A stretch of 64,000 nt of DNA, from NCBI GenBank assembly GCA_964482235.1, contig CAYZWU010000007.1, positions 62,001 to 126,000 of the forward strand, read 5' to 3'. Below, piece by piece: positions 54,358-64,000 of the stretch. Origin of the DNA: CAYZWU01 sp964482235. Lineage in GTDB: Bacteria > Planctomycetota > B15-G4 > CAYZWU01. Position 1 is the stretch's first letter. The number at the start of each line of letters is the position of its first letter. The translations under genes were made by a program, and so were the position numbers. The notes under the pieces were generated by a model. That model worked only from the letters and a program-made list of their open reading frames with translations. It had not been told where the DNA came from and made no database searches.

Positions 54358-57300
54358 ATGCCCATGAGGAACGCCAAGCGATTTCTGTCCCTTGTCCTGT
54401 TTGTCCAGTTGTCCGTGCTATTCCTGGCCGCCGGGGAGTGCGAGATCGCAAAGGAGTCGCGGATTTTCACGACATACCCCTTTTCCGATCCTGACCCCGT
54501 TCCCATCCTGACGAGAAAGCCGTTCCTCTATCCCTGTTTCTCCTTCGACGGATTCTGCACCGAAGGCCGCGACGCCGCCTGGACCGTGATCCGTCTGGAG
54601 AACGATCACGTGCGGGTCGAGGTCGTGCCCGAGGCAGGCGGGAAGATCTTCGGCGCCATCGAGAAGTCGACGGGGAGGGAGTTCGTCTACCGGAACGATG
54701 CGATGAAGTTCCGGCAGATCGCCCTGCGCGGTCCCTGGACGTCGGGAGGGATCGAGCTCAACTTCGGCGTCGTGGGGCACGCGCCGTCAACGGCCACGCC
54801 TGTCGATTACAGGATGTTGAAGAACGCCGACGGGAGCGTCAGCTGCGTGGTGGGCACCATCGATCTCGCTTCCCGGACGAGGTGGAGCGTCATTGTCACC
54901 GTACCGAGGGAGGGCGCCTTCTTCGAGACCCGCACTCTCTGGTTCAACCCGACCCCTTTCAGCCAGTCGTACTACGTCTGGATGACGTCGGCCGTCCTGG
55001 CGGCCGATGACCTGCAGTACTTCTATCCCGGGCGGTTCTCGCTCGGCCACGGCCGATCGGAGATCCCTGAGCCGTGGCCCGTCGACCGGGAGGGCCGAGA
55101 TGTCTCATTGTATCGGAACAACGACTTCGGATCGCACAAGTCGTACTTCGTCTTCGGCGAGTACGAACATTTCTTCGGCGGCTACTGGCACGAATCGGAT
55201 TTCGGCTTCGGCCATTATGCCCTCTACGACGACATGCCGGGCAAGAAGATCTGGATCTGGGCTCTCTCGCGACAGGGCGCCATCTGGGAGCAGCTCCTCA
55301 CGGACAGGCACGGCCAGTACAGCGAACCGCAGGCGGGCCGGCTCCTTTCCCAGAGCGATCACGAGTTCTTCGCACCGCACGGTGCCGACAGGTGGAAGGA
55401 GGTCTACTTCCCCTTCAAGGAGATCGGCGGCCTGACGAAGGCATCACCCCACGCCGCGCTGAACGTGGAGCGGAAGGAGGACTCGACCCGGCTCGGACTC
55501 TGCGCCCTGCAGGCGCTGGACGACGATCTCGTTGTGCTACTCGGCGGCGAGGAGATCCATCGGGAGCGCCTTCAGCTCGAACCGATGGAGAGCCGCACGA
55601 TCGATCTCCCTCTTCCGCGATCCGGGGGAGAGCTTTGCGTCGAGGTGGAAGGCAAGCTCTTCTATTGCAGCGATCCCGCGGCCAATGACATCAAACGGCC
55701 CCAGGGCTACCAGCGTCTCGACGAGAGCACGCCCGAGGGCCTCTATCTCTCCGGCGAATTCCTCGAGAAGAAGCGAAGCCGCGATGCCGCGATGGAGAAG
55801 TACCGGGCCTGCCTGGCAGGGGAGAAGAACCACGTCCGTGCCATGGTCCGCCTTGCGGAGCTCCACTGCCGCAGGGCCGAGTGCGACGAGGCGCTCGGCT
55901 ACGCGCGGCAGGCGCTGATCCTGTCGCCCTACGATCCGGACGCCAACCATGTCTACGGCGTGATCTCGCGCTTTCGCGGCGATCTCGTCGACGCGAAGGA
56001 GACCCACGGCTGGGCGGCCCGGTCGATGAAGCACCGGTCGAACGCCTACTGCCAGATGGCCGAGATCTCCGTTCTCGAGGGACGTCTCGGCCTGGCGCTC
56101 GAGTATGCCGGCCGCGCCATCGACTTCAACAGGTACAACGTGACGGCCCACGAGGTGAAGGCTGTCGTCTGCCGGTTGAGCGGTCAGGCTGATCGGGCCG
56201 GCGAGACTCTCGCCGCGCTCGAGCGATTCGATCCGCTGAACCACCTGGTCCCCTTCGAGAGATACCGCATGGACGGGTCCGACGCGCTCCTTAAGTCATT
56301 CCAGGCGGGCTTTCGCAGCGAGCTGCCCGAGGAGCATTACCTCGAGATGGCCCTCTTCTACGCCAGGCTCGGTCTTGTAGACGAGGCAGCGGAAATCCTC
56401 GCCCTTGCCCCGGAGCATCCCATCGTTCTTTTCTGGCGGGCCTTTTTTCTGAGGGAGCGGGATGCCGGGAAAAGCGGGCTCTGCCTCGATAAGGCTGCGA
56501 GCCTGTCGCCGCGCCTCGTCTTTCCCCACAGGATCGAGACGATCCCGGTCCTCGAGTGGGCAGCGGATCGCAGGCCCGGAGAGTGGAAGCCGCGCTACTA
56601 CCTGGGGCTGATCCTATGGGGCAAGGGGCGGCGTGCGGAGGCGCGTCGGCTCTTCGAGTCGTGCGGCGAGACCGGCTTTGCTCCACTTCACCTGATTCTC
56701 GCCCACATGGACGGGGAAGGGGCCCTTCCGCACCTTGAGAAGGCGCTGGCCGCTGACGAGGGCGAGTGGCGCTGCTGGCACTCCCTGATCGAGAATCACA
56801 GAGGGAACGCGCGGTTCGACGAGGCGCTCGACCTGTCGCGCCGTGGGACCGCCCGGTTTCCCCGTTCCGTGGTCCTTGCCATGGATCTTGCCGGTTCGTT
56901 TTACGATGGGGGGCGATATGAAGAATGTCTCGATGTCCTGGCGGGCCGGACGGTCCTCCCCTACGAGGGAAGCTGGGAAGCCCACGATCTCTATCTGCGC
57001 GCCCATGTATCACTGGCGCTCGAGTCGATGAAGGCGGGCGACTACAAGGCCGCACTCGATCACTTCGACCGAGCCAGGGAATATCCCGAGAGCCTGGGAA
57101 CGGGAAAACCCTTCGATCCAGACTTCCGGCTCCATGACTACCTTGCCGCCCTCTGCTGCGACAAAGGCGGCGACGCGGCCGGAGCGGACAGGTTCAGGAA
57201 AAGCGTTCTCGACTTCACGAGGCGAATGGGGACCTCGCGGGGGGGCTATCACTACTTCGGCATGCTGGCCCTGAGGGATGCCGGCAAGGAATGGGAGGCC

Positions 57301-57477
57301 GTCTCCCTTCTGGGGAAGCTGGAAGGCCGGTCGCCGAAGGATTTCAGGAACGAATGGCGCCGTGCCAGGTTCTTCGAGGAGACCGGGAGAGCCGGGGCGA
57401 TCGAGAAGAAGCATCGGGCCGACGCCAGGTTCAGGCTGGTGAAGAAGGCCGTCGACCTGGTCGAGACGCTCGAGTGA
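54358..57477 (+). CDS. Exported DUF5107 and TPR-repeat protein
   Basis: 1039 residues with a signal-like N terminus (about 1-26). Residues about 70-370 resemble DUF5107, a beta-rich galactose-mutarotase-like domain (LENDHVRVEVVPEAGGKIFG). Residues about 470-1030 are TPR-like helix repeats, including AMVRLAELHCRRAECDEALGY and AYCQMAEISVLEGRLGLALE. Such proteins occur near carbohydrate-catabolic genes; the substrate is not known. Starts 46 bases after moaC but is unlikely to belong to that pathway. ATGs at 54358 and 54364 are both possible. Confidence 0.78.
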   Translation: MPMRNAKRFLSLVLFVQLSVLFLAAGECEIAKESRIFTTYPFSDPDPVPILTRKPFLYPCFSFDGFCTEGRDAAWTVIRLENDHVRVEVVPEAGGKIFGAIEKSTGREFVYRNDAMKFRQIALRGPWTSGGIELNFGVVGHAPSTATPVDYRMLKNADGSVSCVVGTIDLASRTRWSVIVTVPREGAFFETRTLWFNPTPFSQSYYVWMTSAVLAADDLQYFYPGRFSLGHGRSEIPEPWPVDREGRDVSLYRNNDFGSHKSYFVFGEYEHFFGGYWHESDFGFGHYALYDDMPGKKIWIWALSRQGAIWEQLLTDRHGQYSEPQAGRLLSQSDHEFFAPHGADRWKEVYFPFKEIGGLTKASPHAALNVERKEDSTRLGLCALQALDDDLVVLLGGEEIHRERLQLEPMESRTIDLPLPRSGGELCVEVEGKLFYCSDPAANDIKRPQGYQRLDESTPEGLYLSGEFLEKKRSRDAAMEKYRACLAGEKNHVRAMVRLAELHCRRAECDEALGYARQALILSPYDPDANHVYGVISRFRGDLVDAKETHGWAARSMKHRSNAYCQMAEISVLEGRLGLALEYAGRAIDFNRYNVTAHEVKAVVCRLSGQADRAGETLAALERFDPLNHLVPFERYRMDGSDALLKSFQAGFRSELPEEHYLEMALFYARLGLVDEAAEILALAPEHPIVLFWRAFFLRERDAGKSGLCLDKAASLSPRLVFPHRIETIPVLEWAADRRPGEWKPRYYLGLILWGKGRRAEARRLFESCGETGFAPLHLILAHMDGEGALPHLEKALAADEGEWRCWHSLIENHRGNARFDEALDLSRRGTARFPRSVVLAMDLAGSFYDGGRYEECLDVLAGRTVLPYEGSWEAHDLYLRAHVSLALESMKAGDYKAALDHFDRAREYPESLGTGKPFDPDFRLHDYLAALCCDKGGDAAGADRFRKSVLDFTRRMGTSRGGYHYFGMLALRDAGKEWEAVSLLGKLEGRSPKDFRNEWRRARFFEETGRAGAIEKKHRADARFRLVKKAVDLVETLE

Positions 57478-57752
57478 TTGCCATCTGTCCAGAAGCACTC
57501 AGGGGCTGACAATCGAGCGATCTTCATATCTGCCTCCGAGCACATCGGGGGAGTTCTCATTCGAATCAGGGATGGATCCTCTTTTTTCGGAAAATCCTGT
57601 CCGGTTTTCAGGGCCGCTGCGCTTCTTCCAGGGATAGGCACAAGGGTTGGCCCGGCCGTTGAACCGGCGTCTCGCCACGCCACACCCTCCGACCACTGGC
57701 CGCGATGGCGGTGCAGCTTCCGGGCCACGATCCCGTTTCTCCTTTTTTGACA

Positions 57753-60700
57753 ATGAGTGAAGCCATGAATACCAGGTCGATCAAGGTTGCGATTGCGACT
57801 ATCCTTTTCTTCCTCTACCAGGCAGTGGTCTTTGCCGGCACCATCCACGTGCCGGGCGACTATTCCACCATCCAGGAGGCCATCAGTGCGGCCCAGGACA
57901 ATGATACGATCCTCGTCGCGCCGGGGACGTACATGGAAAGCATCGAGTTCCCGAACAACCAGTATGGCTACGACACGGTCATATTGCTGAGCGAAGGCGG
58001 CCCTGACGTGACGGTGATCGACGGAAACCTGGCCGATCCCGTGGTCAGATTCAATTATCGTCAGGATTCGGTGATAGACGGCTTCACCATCAGAAACAGC
58101 AATGGGGTGTCCATTTCCTGCGATGAAAGCTCTCCAACGATAAGGAACAACATCATCAGCAACACCACAGGAGGGCTCGTTACGATCGGGATTTCCTGTA
58201 ATGCAGAAGCCCCTGTAATCGATTCAAACACAATTTTCGACAACACAAATACAGGCATATACTGCAAAAATGCCAATTTCGCCACGATATCGAACAACAC
58301 CATCACAGGCAACGGGACGAGCAGCGGTCACGCCGCGATCGTCTACTCGGGGTATGTGACGATCACGAACAATTTCATTGCCTCGAACAACGGCATGGGG
58401 ATCTACTGCAGCGGCAACATGACCACCGGGATGATCGCCTCCAACACCATCACGCAGAACCAGTACCGAGGAATTCAATACTGTACCAGCGCCTACCCGA
58501 CGATCATGAACAATGTCATCTCCAATAACATGGATGGCGGGATTCACGGGGGATCAGGATATGGGACACCGGTAATCGCCTACAATACGGTCGACGGGAA
58601 CGAAACGGACAGTTCAGGCGCAGGGCTCTTTGTATCGGGATTCATTTCGATTCTGGGCAACCGGATCACGAACAACAGGGCCCACGGCGACGGCGGCGGG
58701 ATCAGCATGGTCAACAACGGCGTCGTGGCCAACAATGTCATCAGCGGCAATGTGGCCGACTATGATGCAAATGGATCGGGCGACGGCGGGGGAATCCACT
58801 GTCACGCTCCGGACAGGATCGCCAACAACCTGATCCTCGACAACGGAGCGGCCAACGGCGGCGGGATAGCCTGCACGGGGGGCTGGAGCGACTTCCTTCT
58901 CAGCAACAACACGCTCGGCGGCAATGAGGCCGACGACAAGGGCGGCGCGCTCTATTTGCACAACAGCGCCGCCGTGACAGTGATTGATTCCATCCTCTGG
59001 GAAAACACCCCGGCCGGCGGCTTCGAGATCTATCTCGAGCATGATGACAACTCCGCTCCGTCCCTCACGATCAGCTATTCCGATGTCCAGGGGGGATCGC
59101 CGGCCGTCTACGTCGGTCCCAACTGCACGCTGGACTGGGATTCGGGCAGCATGATCGCCTCTGATCCGCTGTTCACATCCGGATCAGAGGGAACCCACTT
59201 CCTGAGCCAGGTCGCATCGGGCCAGGGCATCGACAGCCCATGCCTGGATGCGGGAAGCGACAGTGCCTCCAACATCGAGGCGGAACCGGGCACCACGCTG
59301 GATACCACGACCACCCGGACGGACCTGGTGTTCGACACCGGCATTGTGGACATGGGATATCATCACTCCGGGAACATCCGCCCCGACGAGCCGTTGCAGC
59401 CTTCGGGTCCCGGATCCGGCAAGGCAGGCGAATTCTATGACTTTTCAACCGCAGCCGATGATCCTGACGGCGATCAGATCTACTTCAAGTTCGACTGGGG
59501 TGATGGGACGGACAGCGGCTGGCTCGGACCCTACGACTCGGGCAGCTCGTGCACGACCAGTCATCGCTGGGATCAGGCAGCAGATCCATACGAGGTCAAG
59601 GTGATGGCCAAGGACGTGTGGGAAGACGAATCGGACTGGCCGCAGTCGTGGTACGTGACGATCACGAACGAGGCACCTGACACGCCTCCGGAACCTGACG
59701 GAGACCAGAGCGGCAGTCCCAACGTAAGCTACTATTACACCGCTTCCACCACGGATCCGGAAGGCGACCAGGTGCGGTACCGGTTCGACTGGGGAGACGG
59801 GACATTCAGCGACTGGTCCTCGCTCCAGCCTTCCGGTGCCGCGTTCACGGAGGACAATTCGTGGCCCTCAACAGGCCGGTACGATGTGAAGGTGATAGCC
59901 AAGGATGAGTGGGGGACCGAATCGGACTGGTCTCCCGCCCTGGAAGTGACGATCAACGGCGGTCCTCCGGTCAAGCCGGAGCCACCAAGCGGCCCGGCCA
60001 CGGGCAACCTCAACGCGGAGTACGATTTCACCGCCGTCACCACGGATCCGGACGGCGACCGGTTGCGGTACATGTTCTACTGGGGCGACGGGACCTTCAG
60101 CGACTGGTCCGACTACGTCGATTCCGGTACCAGCTGTACCATGAGTCATGCCTGGGACGAGCAGAATACATTCTATCTGAAGGTGATCGCCCAGGACGAG
60201 TGGGGGGCCGATTCGGAATGGTCGCTCGAGGCCGAAATCCTGATCACCGGCAATCCGCCCGACACGCCTCTTGCTCCCAGCGGGCCCCAGAGCGGCAGCC
60301 TCAACGTGGAATACGACTACACGGCTTCAACGATCGATCCGGACGGCGACCGGATACGGTACATGTTCGACTGGGGAGACGGGACCTACAGCGACTGGTC
60401 CGACTACCACGCTTCCGGGGCAACGTGCACGATGAGCCATGCCTGGGATTATCCGGACTCGTTCGATGTTAAGGTGATGGCTCAGGACGAGTGGGGCTCG
60501 GAATCGAGCTGGTCGCCGGCACTGCCCGTGGAGATCACCAGCAATCCACCGGCCGATCCGCAGGAACCGAACGGCCCGTCGAGCGGGTACAGCCATGCAA
60601 AATACAGCTACTCGACATCCACAACCGATCCGGACGGAGATCAGGTCTCCTACCGGTTCGACTGGGGCGACGGCACGTTCAGCAGCTGGACCGCCCTGCA

Positions 60701-63449
60701 GAATTCCGGGACGACGTGCACCCTGGACTACTCGTGGGATGAAGGGGGAACCTACCTGGTGAGTGCCAAGGCGAGGGATGCATGGGGTGAGGAGTCGGAC
60801 TGGTCCGATTCCATGACAGTGGTGATCACCTTCAACCAGGTTCCCGCCAAGCCTGACAAGCCTACGGGTCCAGAGTCGGGTGAAATCATGCAGGTCTACT
60901 CCTACTCCTCGCAGGCCGTCGATCCGGAAGGCCACCAGCTCTTCTACTGGTTCGACTGGGGAGATGGCACGAACACCGGCTGGCAGGGACCTGTCGCCTC
61001 CGGCGCAGCTTTCTCGGCAGATCACTCGTGGGATGAGGAGGATAGCTACATCGTGAAGGTGAGGGTCAAGGACGATCCGAACGGCGATGACAATCCCTCC
61101 GACGGCCGGGTGAGCCTCTGGTCCGCCTCCCTCGAGGTGGAGATCTCGCTGCGCGGGCCGATCTACGTGGACGACGACAATATTCTGGGCCCGTGGCTGG
61201 GGACGCCGGAGTTCCCCTTCCAGTTCATCCAGGACGGGATCGACTATACCGTTGACGGCGACACCGTGCTGGTGATGCCGGGCACCTACCTGGAGAACAT
61301 CGATTTCTCGACGAAGAAGATCACGGTGGAGAGCGATCAGGGGCCGGAGCTCACGACCATCGACGGAGGCCAGGCCGGGAGCGTCGTTGTTTTCGGCACA
61401 AACAATAATCCCGCCGAGATGGTGCTTAGGGGATTCCGCATAACGAATGGTTATGCCAGCAGGGGCGGCGGAATCTACTGCAGTGACAGCTCTCCCATGA
61501 TCGACAACAACATCATCTGCGGCAACATGGCCAGCAACCGCGGCGGCGGGATCTACTGCACGAACTCAAATCCCGAGGTGATCAACAACATCGTCGCAGG
61601 CAACGAGGTGGAAAGCGGATCGGGAGGAGGGATCTACTGCCAGGGTGATGCCAACGGGCATTTCATCAACATTCTCGTCGTCAACAACACAGCCACGGTC
61701 CACGGCGGTGGAATCTGCTGCAACAGGGCTTCACCCCACATCCACAACTGCACATTCTCCGGAAATATCTCGGGAGACGACGGCGGCGGCCTCGGATGCT
61801 CGAACAGCTCCAATCCGTGGGTGCATGACACAATCTTCTGGGGAGATTCCCTGCCCGAGATTGACGTGGCTCCAGACAGCAATATCGACATCACCTACAG
61901 CGATATCGCCGGCGGTTGGAGCGGTGAGGGCAACATCGATGCAGATCCGCTCTTCGCGTCCGGTCCTGACGATGGAGACTTCTACCTCAGCCAGACGGCG
62001 GCCGGACAGGCGGGCGACAGCCCCTGCGTGGATACCGGATCGGGCAGCGCGGAAGGCGTCCACCTCTACTGGGGCGGGGATTCCATCAGCATGGAGCAGC
62101 TCACGACGAGGACGGACCTCGTGTCCGATGCCGGTGTGGTCGACATGGGGTACCATTATCCCCACGACTGGGCATTGAATGTGCCCGAACAGTATTCAAC
62201 GATCCAGGAAGCCATCGACGCCTCCTGGGAGTCGGATGTCATCCTGGTGGCGCCCGGAACCTACGTGGAGAACGTTGTGTTCCAGGGCAAGGCCATTGAG
62301 TTGAGGAGCGATGTGGACGGCGATCCGACCACGAACGACATCGCACCGGAAAGGACCGTCATCGATGGCAACCAGGCCGGGAGCGTCATCACCATGACGG
62401 TGCATCATGACCATGACAAGACGGTGGTAGGATTCACCATTACGAATGGGAATGCCCAGTACGGCGGGGGGATCAATTGTCAAACCCAGGATACCTTTGT
62501 CGCGATAAGGGACAATATCATCACTCTGAACACGGCTGAATTCAACGGGGGCGGCATCTGCTACTCGGGCTCCGCGATCCTCTTGATCGAGGGGAACAGG
62601 ATTGCCGGAAATTCAGCTGAACTCGGCGGCGGTCTCTCATGTTACAACCATCAGGAGACAACGATTGTCAATAACATCGTGTTCAACAACACGGCCAGCC
62701 AGTACGGCGGCGGAATCGAATACGAATCCTACTCGACCTTCGTGATCGCGAACAACACCGTTGCCGGGAACAGTGCGCAGCAGCAAGGCGGCGGGATCTT
62801 CTGCTGCGATGACGCGAGTTCCAGTTCGATCACGAACACCATCGTCTGGGACAACGCGGCTCCGGAAGGTCCCGGGATCTACGTGGAGAACGGCGATACC
62901 ACGATCACCTACTGCGATATCCAGGGCGGCTGGACCGGAACAGGCAACATCGACGCCGATCCGCTCTTCGCCGACGCGCTGGTGGGCGATTTCCACCTGA
63001 CCTATGACTCGCCCTGCCGCAATGCCGGCGACAGCGCCGCTGTCACGGAGAGCGAGGACTTCGAGGGGGATCCCCGCATCCACGACGGTGCGGTGGACAT
63101 GGGAGCCGACGAGTATCATCTCCATCTCTACGCCATCGGCGATGTTGTTCCGGGCGGTCCCATCGTGGTGAAGGTCATCGGGACGCCGGGTGTGACGCCC
63201 GTCACCCTGGCCCTCGGAGCGGGCATCCAGGATCCGCCCCAGTCGACGAACTACGGGCTGCTCTACATTGCGCCGCCCTTCAACCGCTTCCCCCTGGGTA
63301 CGATACCGGCGAACGGCGTGATCGTCGTCTCTACGTCCGTACCGGGCAACTGGCAGTCAGGGGAGACCTATCCCTTCCAGGCCCTGGCGGGACCGCAGAG
63401 CAATCCGTCGTCGGAGCTGACCAACCTCATGATCCTGGTCGCGGAGTGA
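57753..63449 (+). CDS. Very large exported beta-helix/PKD-repeat surface protein
   Basis: 1898 residues from the ATG at 57753; a second ATG at 57765 is equally plausible. Signal peptide ends near FAG. Domains in order: right-handed beta-helix with NosD/pectate-lyase style turns (about 25-535, HVPGDYSTIQEAI then many NNxI repeats), six PKD-like domains (about 543-1132), a second beta-helix (about 1135-1470), a third (about 1475-1790, again starting PEQYSTIQEAI), and a C-terminal beta-rich domain of about 105 residues weakly similar to the one in the exported proteins at 15673, 25589 and 39112. Probably a cell-surface or secreted adhesin or polysaccharide-active protein. No catalytic residues were identified. 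Confidence 0.85.
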   Translation: MSEAMNTRSIKVAIATILFFLYQAVVFAGTIHVPGDYSTIQEAISAAQDNDTILVAPGTYMESIEFPNNQYGYDTVILLSEGGPDVTVIDGNLADPVVRFNYRQDSVIDGFTIRNSNGVSISCDESSPTIRNNIISNTTGGLVTIGISCNAEAPVIDSNTIFDNTNTGIYCKNANFATISNNTITGNGTSSGHAAIVYSGYVTITNNFIASNNGMGIYCSGNMTTGMIASNTITQNQYRGIQYCTSAYPTIMNNVISNNMDGGIHGGSGYGTPVIAYNTVDGNETDSSGAGLFVSGFISILGNRITNNRAHGDGGGISMVNNGVVANNVISGNVADYDANGSGDGGGIHCHAPDRIANNLILDNGAANGGGIACTGGWSDFLLSNNTLGGNEADDKGGALYLHNSAAVTVIDSILWENTPAGGFEIYLEHDDNSAPSLTISYSDVQGGSPAVYVGPNCTLDWDSGSMIASDPLFTSGSEGTHFLSQVASGQGIDSPCLDAGSDSASNIEAEPGTTLDTTTTRTDLVFDTGIVDMGYHHSGNIRPDEPLQPSGPGSGKAGEFYDFSTAADDPDGDQIYFKFDWGDGTDSGWLGPYDSGSSCTTSHRWDQAADPYEVKVMAKDVWEDESDWPQSWYVTITNEAPDTPPEPDGDQSGSPNVSYYYTASTTDPEGDQVRYRFDWGDGTFSDWSSLQPSGAAFTEDNSWPSTGRYDVKVIAKDEWGTESDWSPALEVTINGGPPVKPEPPSGPATGNLNAEYDFTAVTTDPDGDRLRYMFYWGDGTFSDWSDYVDSGTSCTMSHAWDEQNTFYLKVIAQDEWGADSEWSLEAEILITGNPPDTPLAPSGPQSGSLNVEYDYTASTIDPDGDRIRYMFDWGDGTYSDWSDYHASGATCTMSHAWDYPDSFDVKVMAQDEWGSESSWSPALPVEITSNPPADPQEPNGPSSGYSHAKYSYSTSTTDPDGDQVSYRFDWGDGTFSSWTALQNSGTTCTLDYSWDEGGTYLVSAKARDAWGEESDWSDSMTVVITFNQVPAKPDKPTGPESGEIMQVYSYSSQAVDPEGHQLFYWFDWGDGTNTGWQGPVASGAAFSADHSWDEEDSYIVKVRVKDDPNGDDNPSDGRVSLWSASLEVEISLRGPIYVDDDNILGPWLGTPEFPFQFIQDGIDYTVDGDTVLVMPGTYLENIDFSTKKITVESDQGPELTTIDGGQAGSVVVFGTNNNPAEMVLRGFRITNGYASRGGGIYCSDSSPMIDNNIICGNMASNRGGGIYCTNSNPEVINNIVAGNEVESGSGGGIYCQGDANGHFINILVVNNTATVHGGGICCNRASPHIHNCTFSGNISGDDGGGLGCSNSSNPWVHDTIFWGDSLPEIDVAPDSNIDITYSDIAGGWSGEGNIDADPLFASGPDDGDFYLSQTAAGQAGDSPCVDTGSGSAEGVHLYWGGDSISMEQLTTRTDLVSDAGVVDMGYHYPHDWALNVPEQYSTIQEAIDASWESDVILVAPGTYVENVVFQGKAIELRSDVDGDPTTNDIAPERTVIDGNQAGSVITMTVHHDHDKTVVGFTITNGNAQYGGGINCQTQDTFVAIRDNIITLNTAEFNGGGICYSGSAILLIEGNRIAGNSAELGGGLSCYNHQETTIVNNIVFNNTASQYGGGIEYESYSTFVIANNTVAGNSAQQQGGGIFCCDDASSSSITNTIVWDNAAPEGPGIYVENGDTTITYCDIQGGWTGTGNIDADPLFADALVGDFHLTYDSPCRNAGDSAAVTESEDFEGDPRIHDGAVDMGADEYHLHLYAIGDVVPGGPIVVKVIGTPGVTPVTLALGAGIQDPPQSTNYGLLYIAPPFNRFPLGTIPANGVIVVSTSVPGNWQSGETYPFQALAGPQSNPSSELTNLMILVAE
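59379..61148 (+). repeat. Six tandem PKD-like domain repeats within the large surface protein
   Basis: Six in-frame repeats of about 96-108 codons, each with a PxxPxxPxGPxSG-like lead, a DPDGDxxxYxFDWGDGT core, a Ser-rich loop and a KVxAxDxWGxESDWS close. Repeats 2 to 5 are most alike; the first and last are more diverged, the last being longer. Confidence 0.85.
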
Positions 63450-63459
63450 GATAAGGGAT

Positions 63460-63491
63460 CCGGGCTCCATTCCGAGCGGGATGGAGCCCGG
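63460..63491. terminator. Bidirectional hairpin between convergent genes
   Basis: Eleven-base perfect stem CCGGGCTCCAT/ATGGAGCCCGG with a ten-base loop in the 88-base gap between the large surface protein and the minus-strand sigma factor gene. No strong T-run follows on either side. Confidence 0.6.
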
Positions 63492-63537
63492 TCTCATCGA
63501 AAGACAAGCATCTCCGATCACGCGGAACCGGACAGGA

Positions 63538-64000
63538 TCACGCCCGGTTTTCCCGTTCGATGCGCTCCTGGAGCAGCTTCATTCCCCGCGAGTAGAGCTT
63601 TCTCGCCGCTTCCGTCGACTTGCCCAGGGCCTTGCCGATCTCCTCGAACTTCAGCTTTTCCCTGGTTTTCAGGATGACGGCTTTCTGCTGGAGTTCGGGA
63701 ATCTCCGCCAGGAGGCGCAGGAGTTGCTCCTTTTCCTCTTCCGTTATGGCCGCCTGGCTCGGCGTCGGATCCTTTGCCGGCGGGGGGCGCGATCCCTCTG
63801 TAGTCGTTTTCTCCGGAAGGATTCTCCTCTCCCGTCCGGGATCCCGGCGTTCCGCGGAGAAGTATCTGCCCTTGTCCTTGATCTTGCGGAAAACGGAGTT
63901 GAGCATCCAGTGAAAGAAGGAGTCCGGTCCGCGGTACTCGAACTCGTCGATATCGACCAGCGCGTCCTTCCAGACCGACTGGACGAGGTCGATCGTTTCC
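63538..64000 (-). CDS. ECF sigma factor, 5' end beyond the window
   Basis: 153 codons seen, incomplete at the N terminus. The visible start has the end of region 2 (TIDLVQSVWKDALVDID, then FEYRGPDSFFHWM), and region 4 follows (EIPELQQKAVILKTREKLKFEEIGKALGKSTEAARKLYSRGMKLL). A charged Arg/Pro-rich linker joins them. The DLVQSVW form and FEYRG motif recall planctomycete ECF groups (established family pattern; not confirmed by a search). Confidence 0.82.
   Translation of the reverse strand, partial: ETIDLVQSVWKDALVDIDEFEYRGPDSFFHWMLNSVFRKIKDKGRYFSAERRDPGRERRILPEKTTTEGSRPPPAKDPTPSQAAITEEEKEQLLRLLAEIPELQQKAVILKTREKLKFEEIGKALGKSTEAARKLYSRGMKLLQERIERENRA

Overview
GC-rich bacterial DNA, apparently one chromosomal segment of a Gram-negative respiratory organism. 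The lineage cannot be fixed from sequence alone. Pointers to Planctomycetota or a related lineage are several exported proteins with a shared C-terminal beta-sandwich domain, ECF sigma factors of a planctomycete-like type, sulfatases, a DUF5107-TPR protein and FAD-dependent oxidoreductases with Tat signals (inference).

Layout. 179-607 is a small exported heavy-metal-associated (HMA) protein whose metal motif is read through an in-frame TGA (GMT-U-GHC), a probable selenoprotein. 831-13889 is a compact aerobic respiratory operon: Alternative Complex III (actABCDEF), a SCO-type copper protein, a caa3-type A2-family oxidase in the order I, III, IV, II, and heme O synthase. 13912-17714 (minus strand) holds an ECF sigma/membrane anti-sigma-like pair, a 159-bp MITE-like repeat inserted exactly at a stop codon, a second probable selenoprotein (thioredoxin-like) and a methyltransferase. 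17963-33744 is an accessory region with exported hydrolases, a TauE/SafE permease with a small partner, two sulfatase-fold proteins, an MBL/beta-CASP nuclease, an FAD-dependent oxidoreductase and small membrane proteins. 34228-39037 encodes two histidine kinases, with a second MITE copy just upstream and a 31-bp perfect inverted repeat at the end. 39112-40065 (minus) is a third probable selenoprotein (Cys-Sec).

40352-54312 is a self-contained nitrate respiration island: an Rrf2 regulator with a candidate operator, a membrane-anchored tetraheme cytochrome, ferredoxin and NrfD-type quinol module, an octaheme HAO-family cytochrome, NapD, NapA, a duplicated diheme NapB-like cytochrome, NapG and NapH. 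These are followed directly by molybdenum-cofactor genes (a MobB-MobA fusion, a candidate Moco riboswitch, moaA, moeA, moaC). The arrangement suggests periplasmic reduction of nitrate to nitrite and then further, possibly to ammonium, with the cofactor supply encoded alongside. 54358-63449 holds a large DUF5107-TPR protein and a roughly 1,900-residue exported beta-helix/PKD protein. The window ends inside an ECF sigma factor gene on the minus strand.

The most unusual feature is the occurrence, within 40 kb, of three exported proteins each split by a single in-frame TGA at or next to a redox-type or metal-binding cysteine position. Two of the TGAs are followed by clear stem-loops. TGA is also used as an ordinary stop throughout, so Sec recoding explains the pattern better than a changed code or three pseudogenes.
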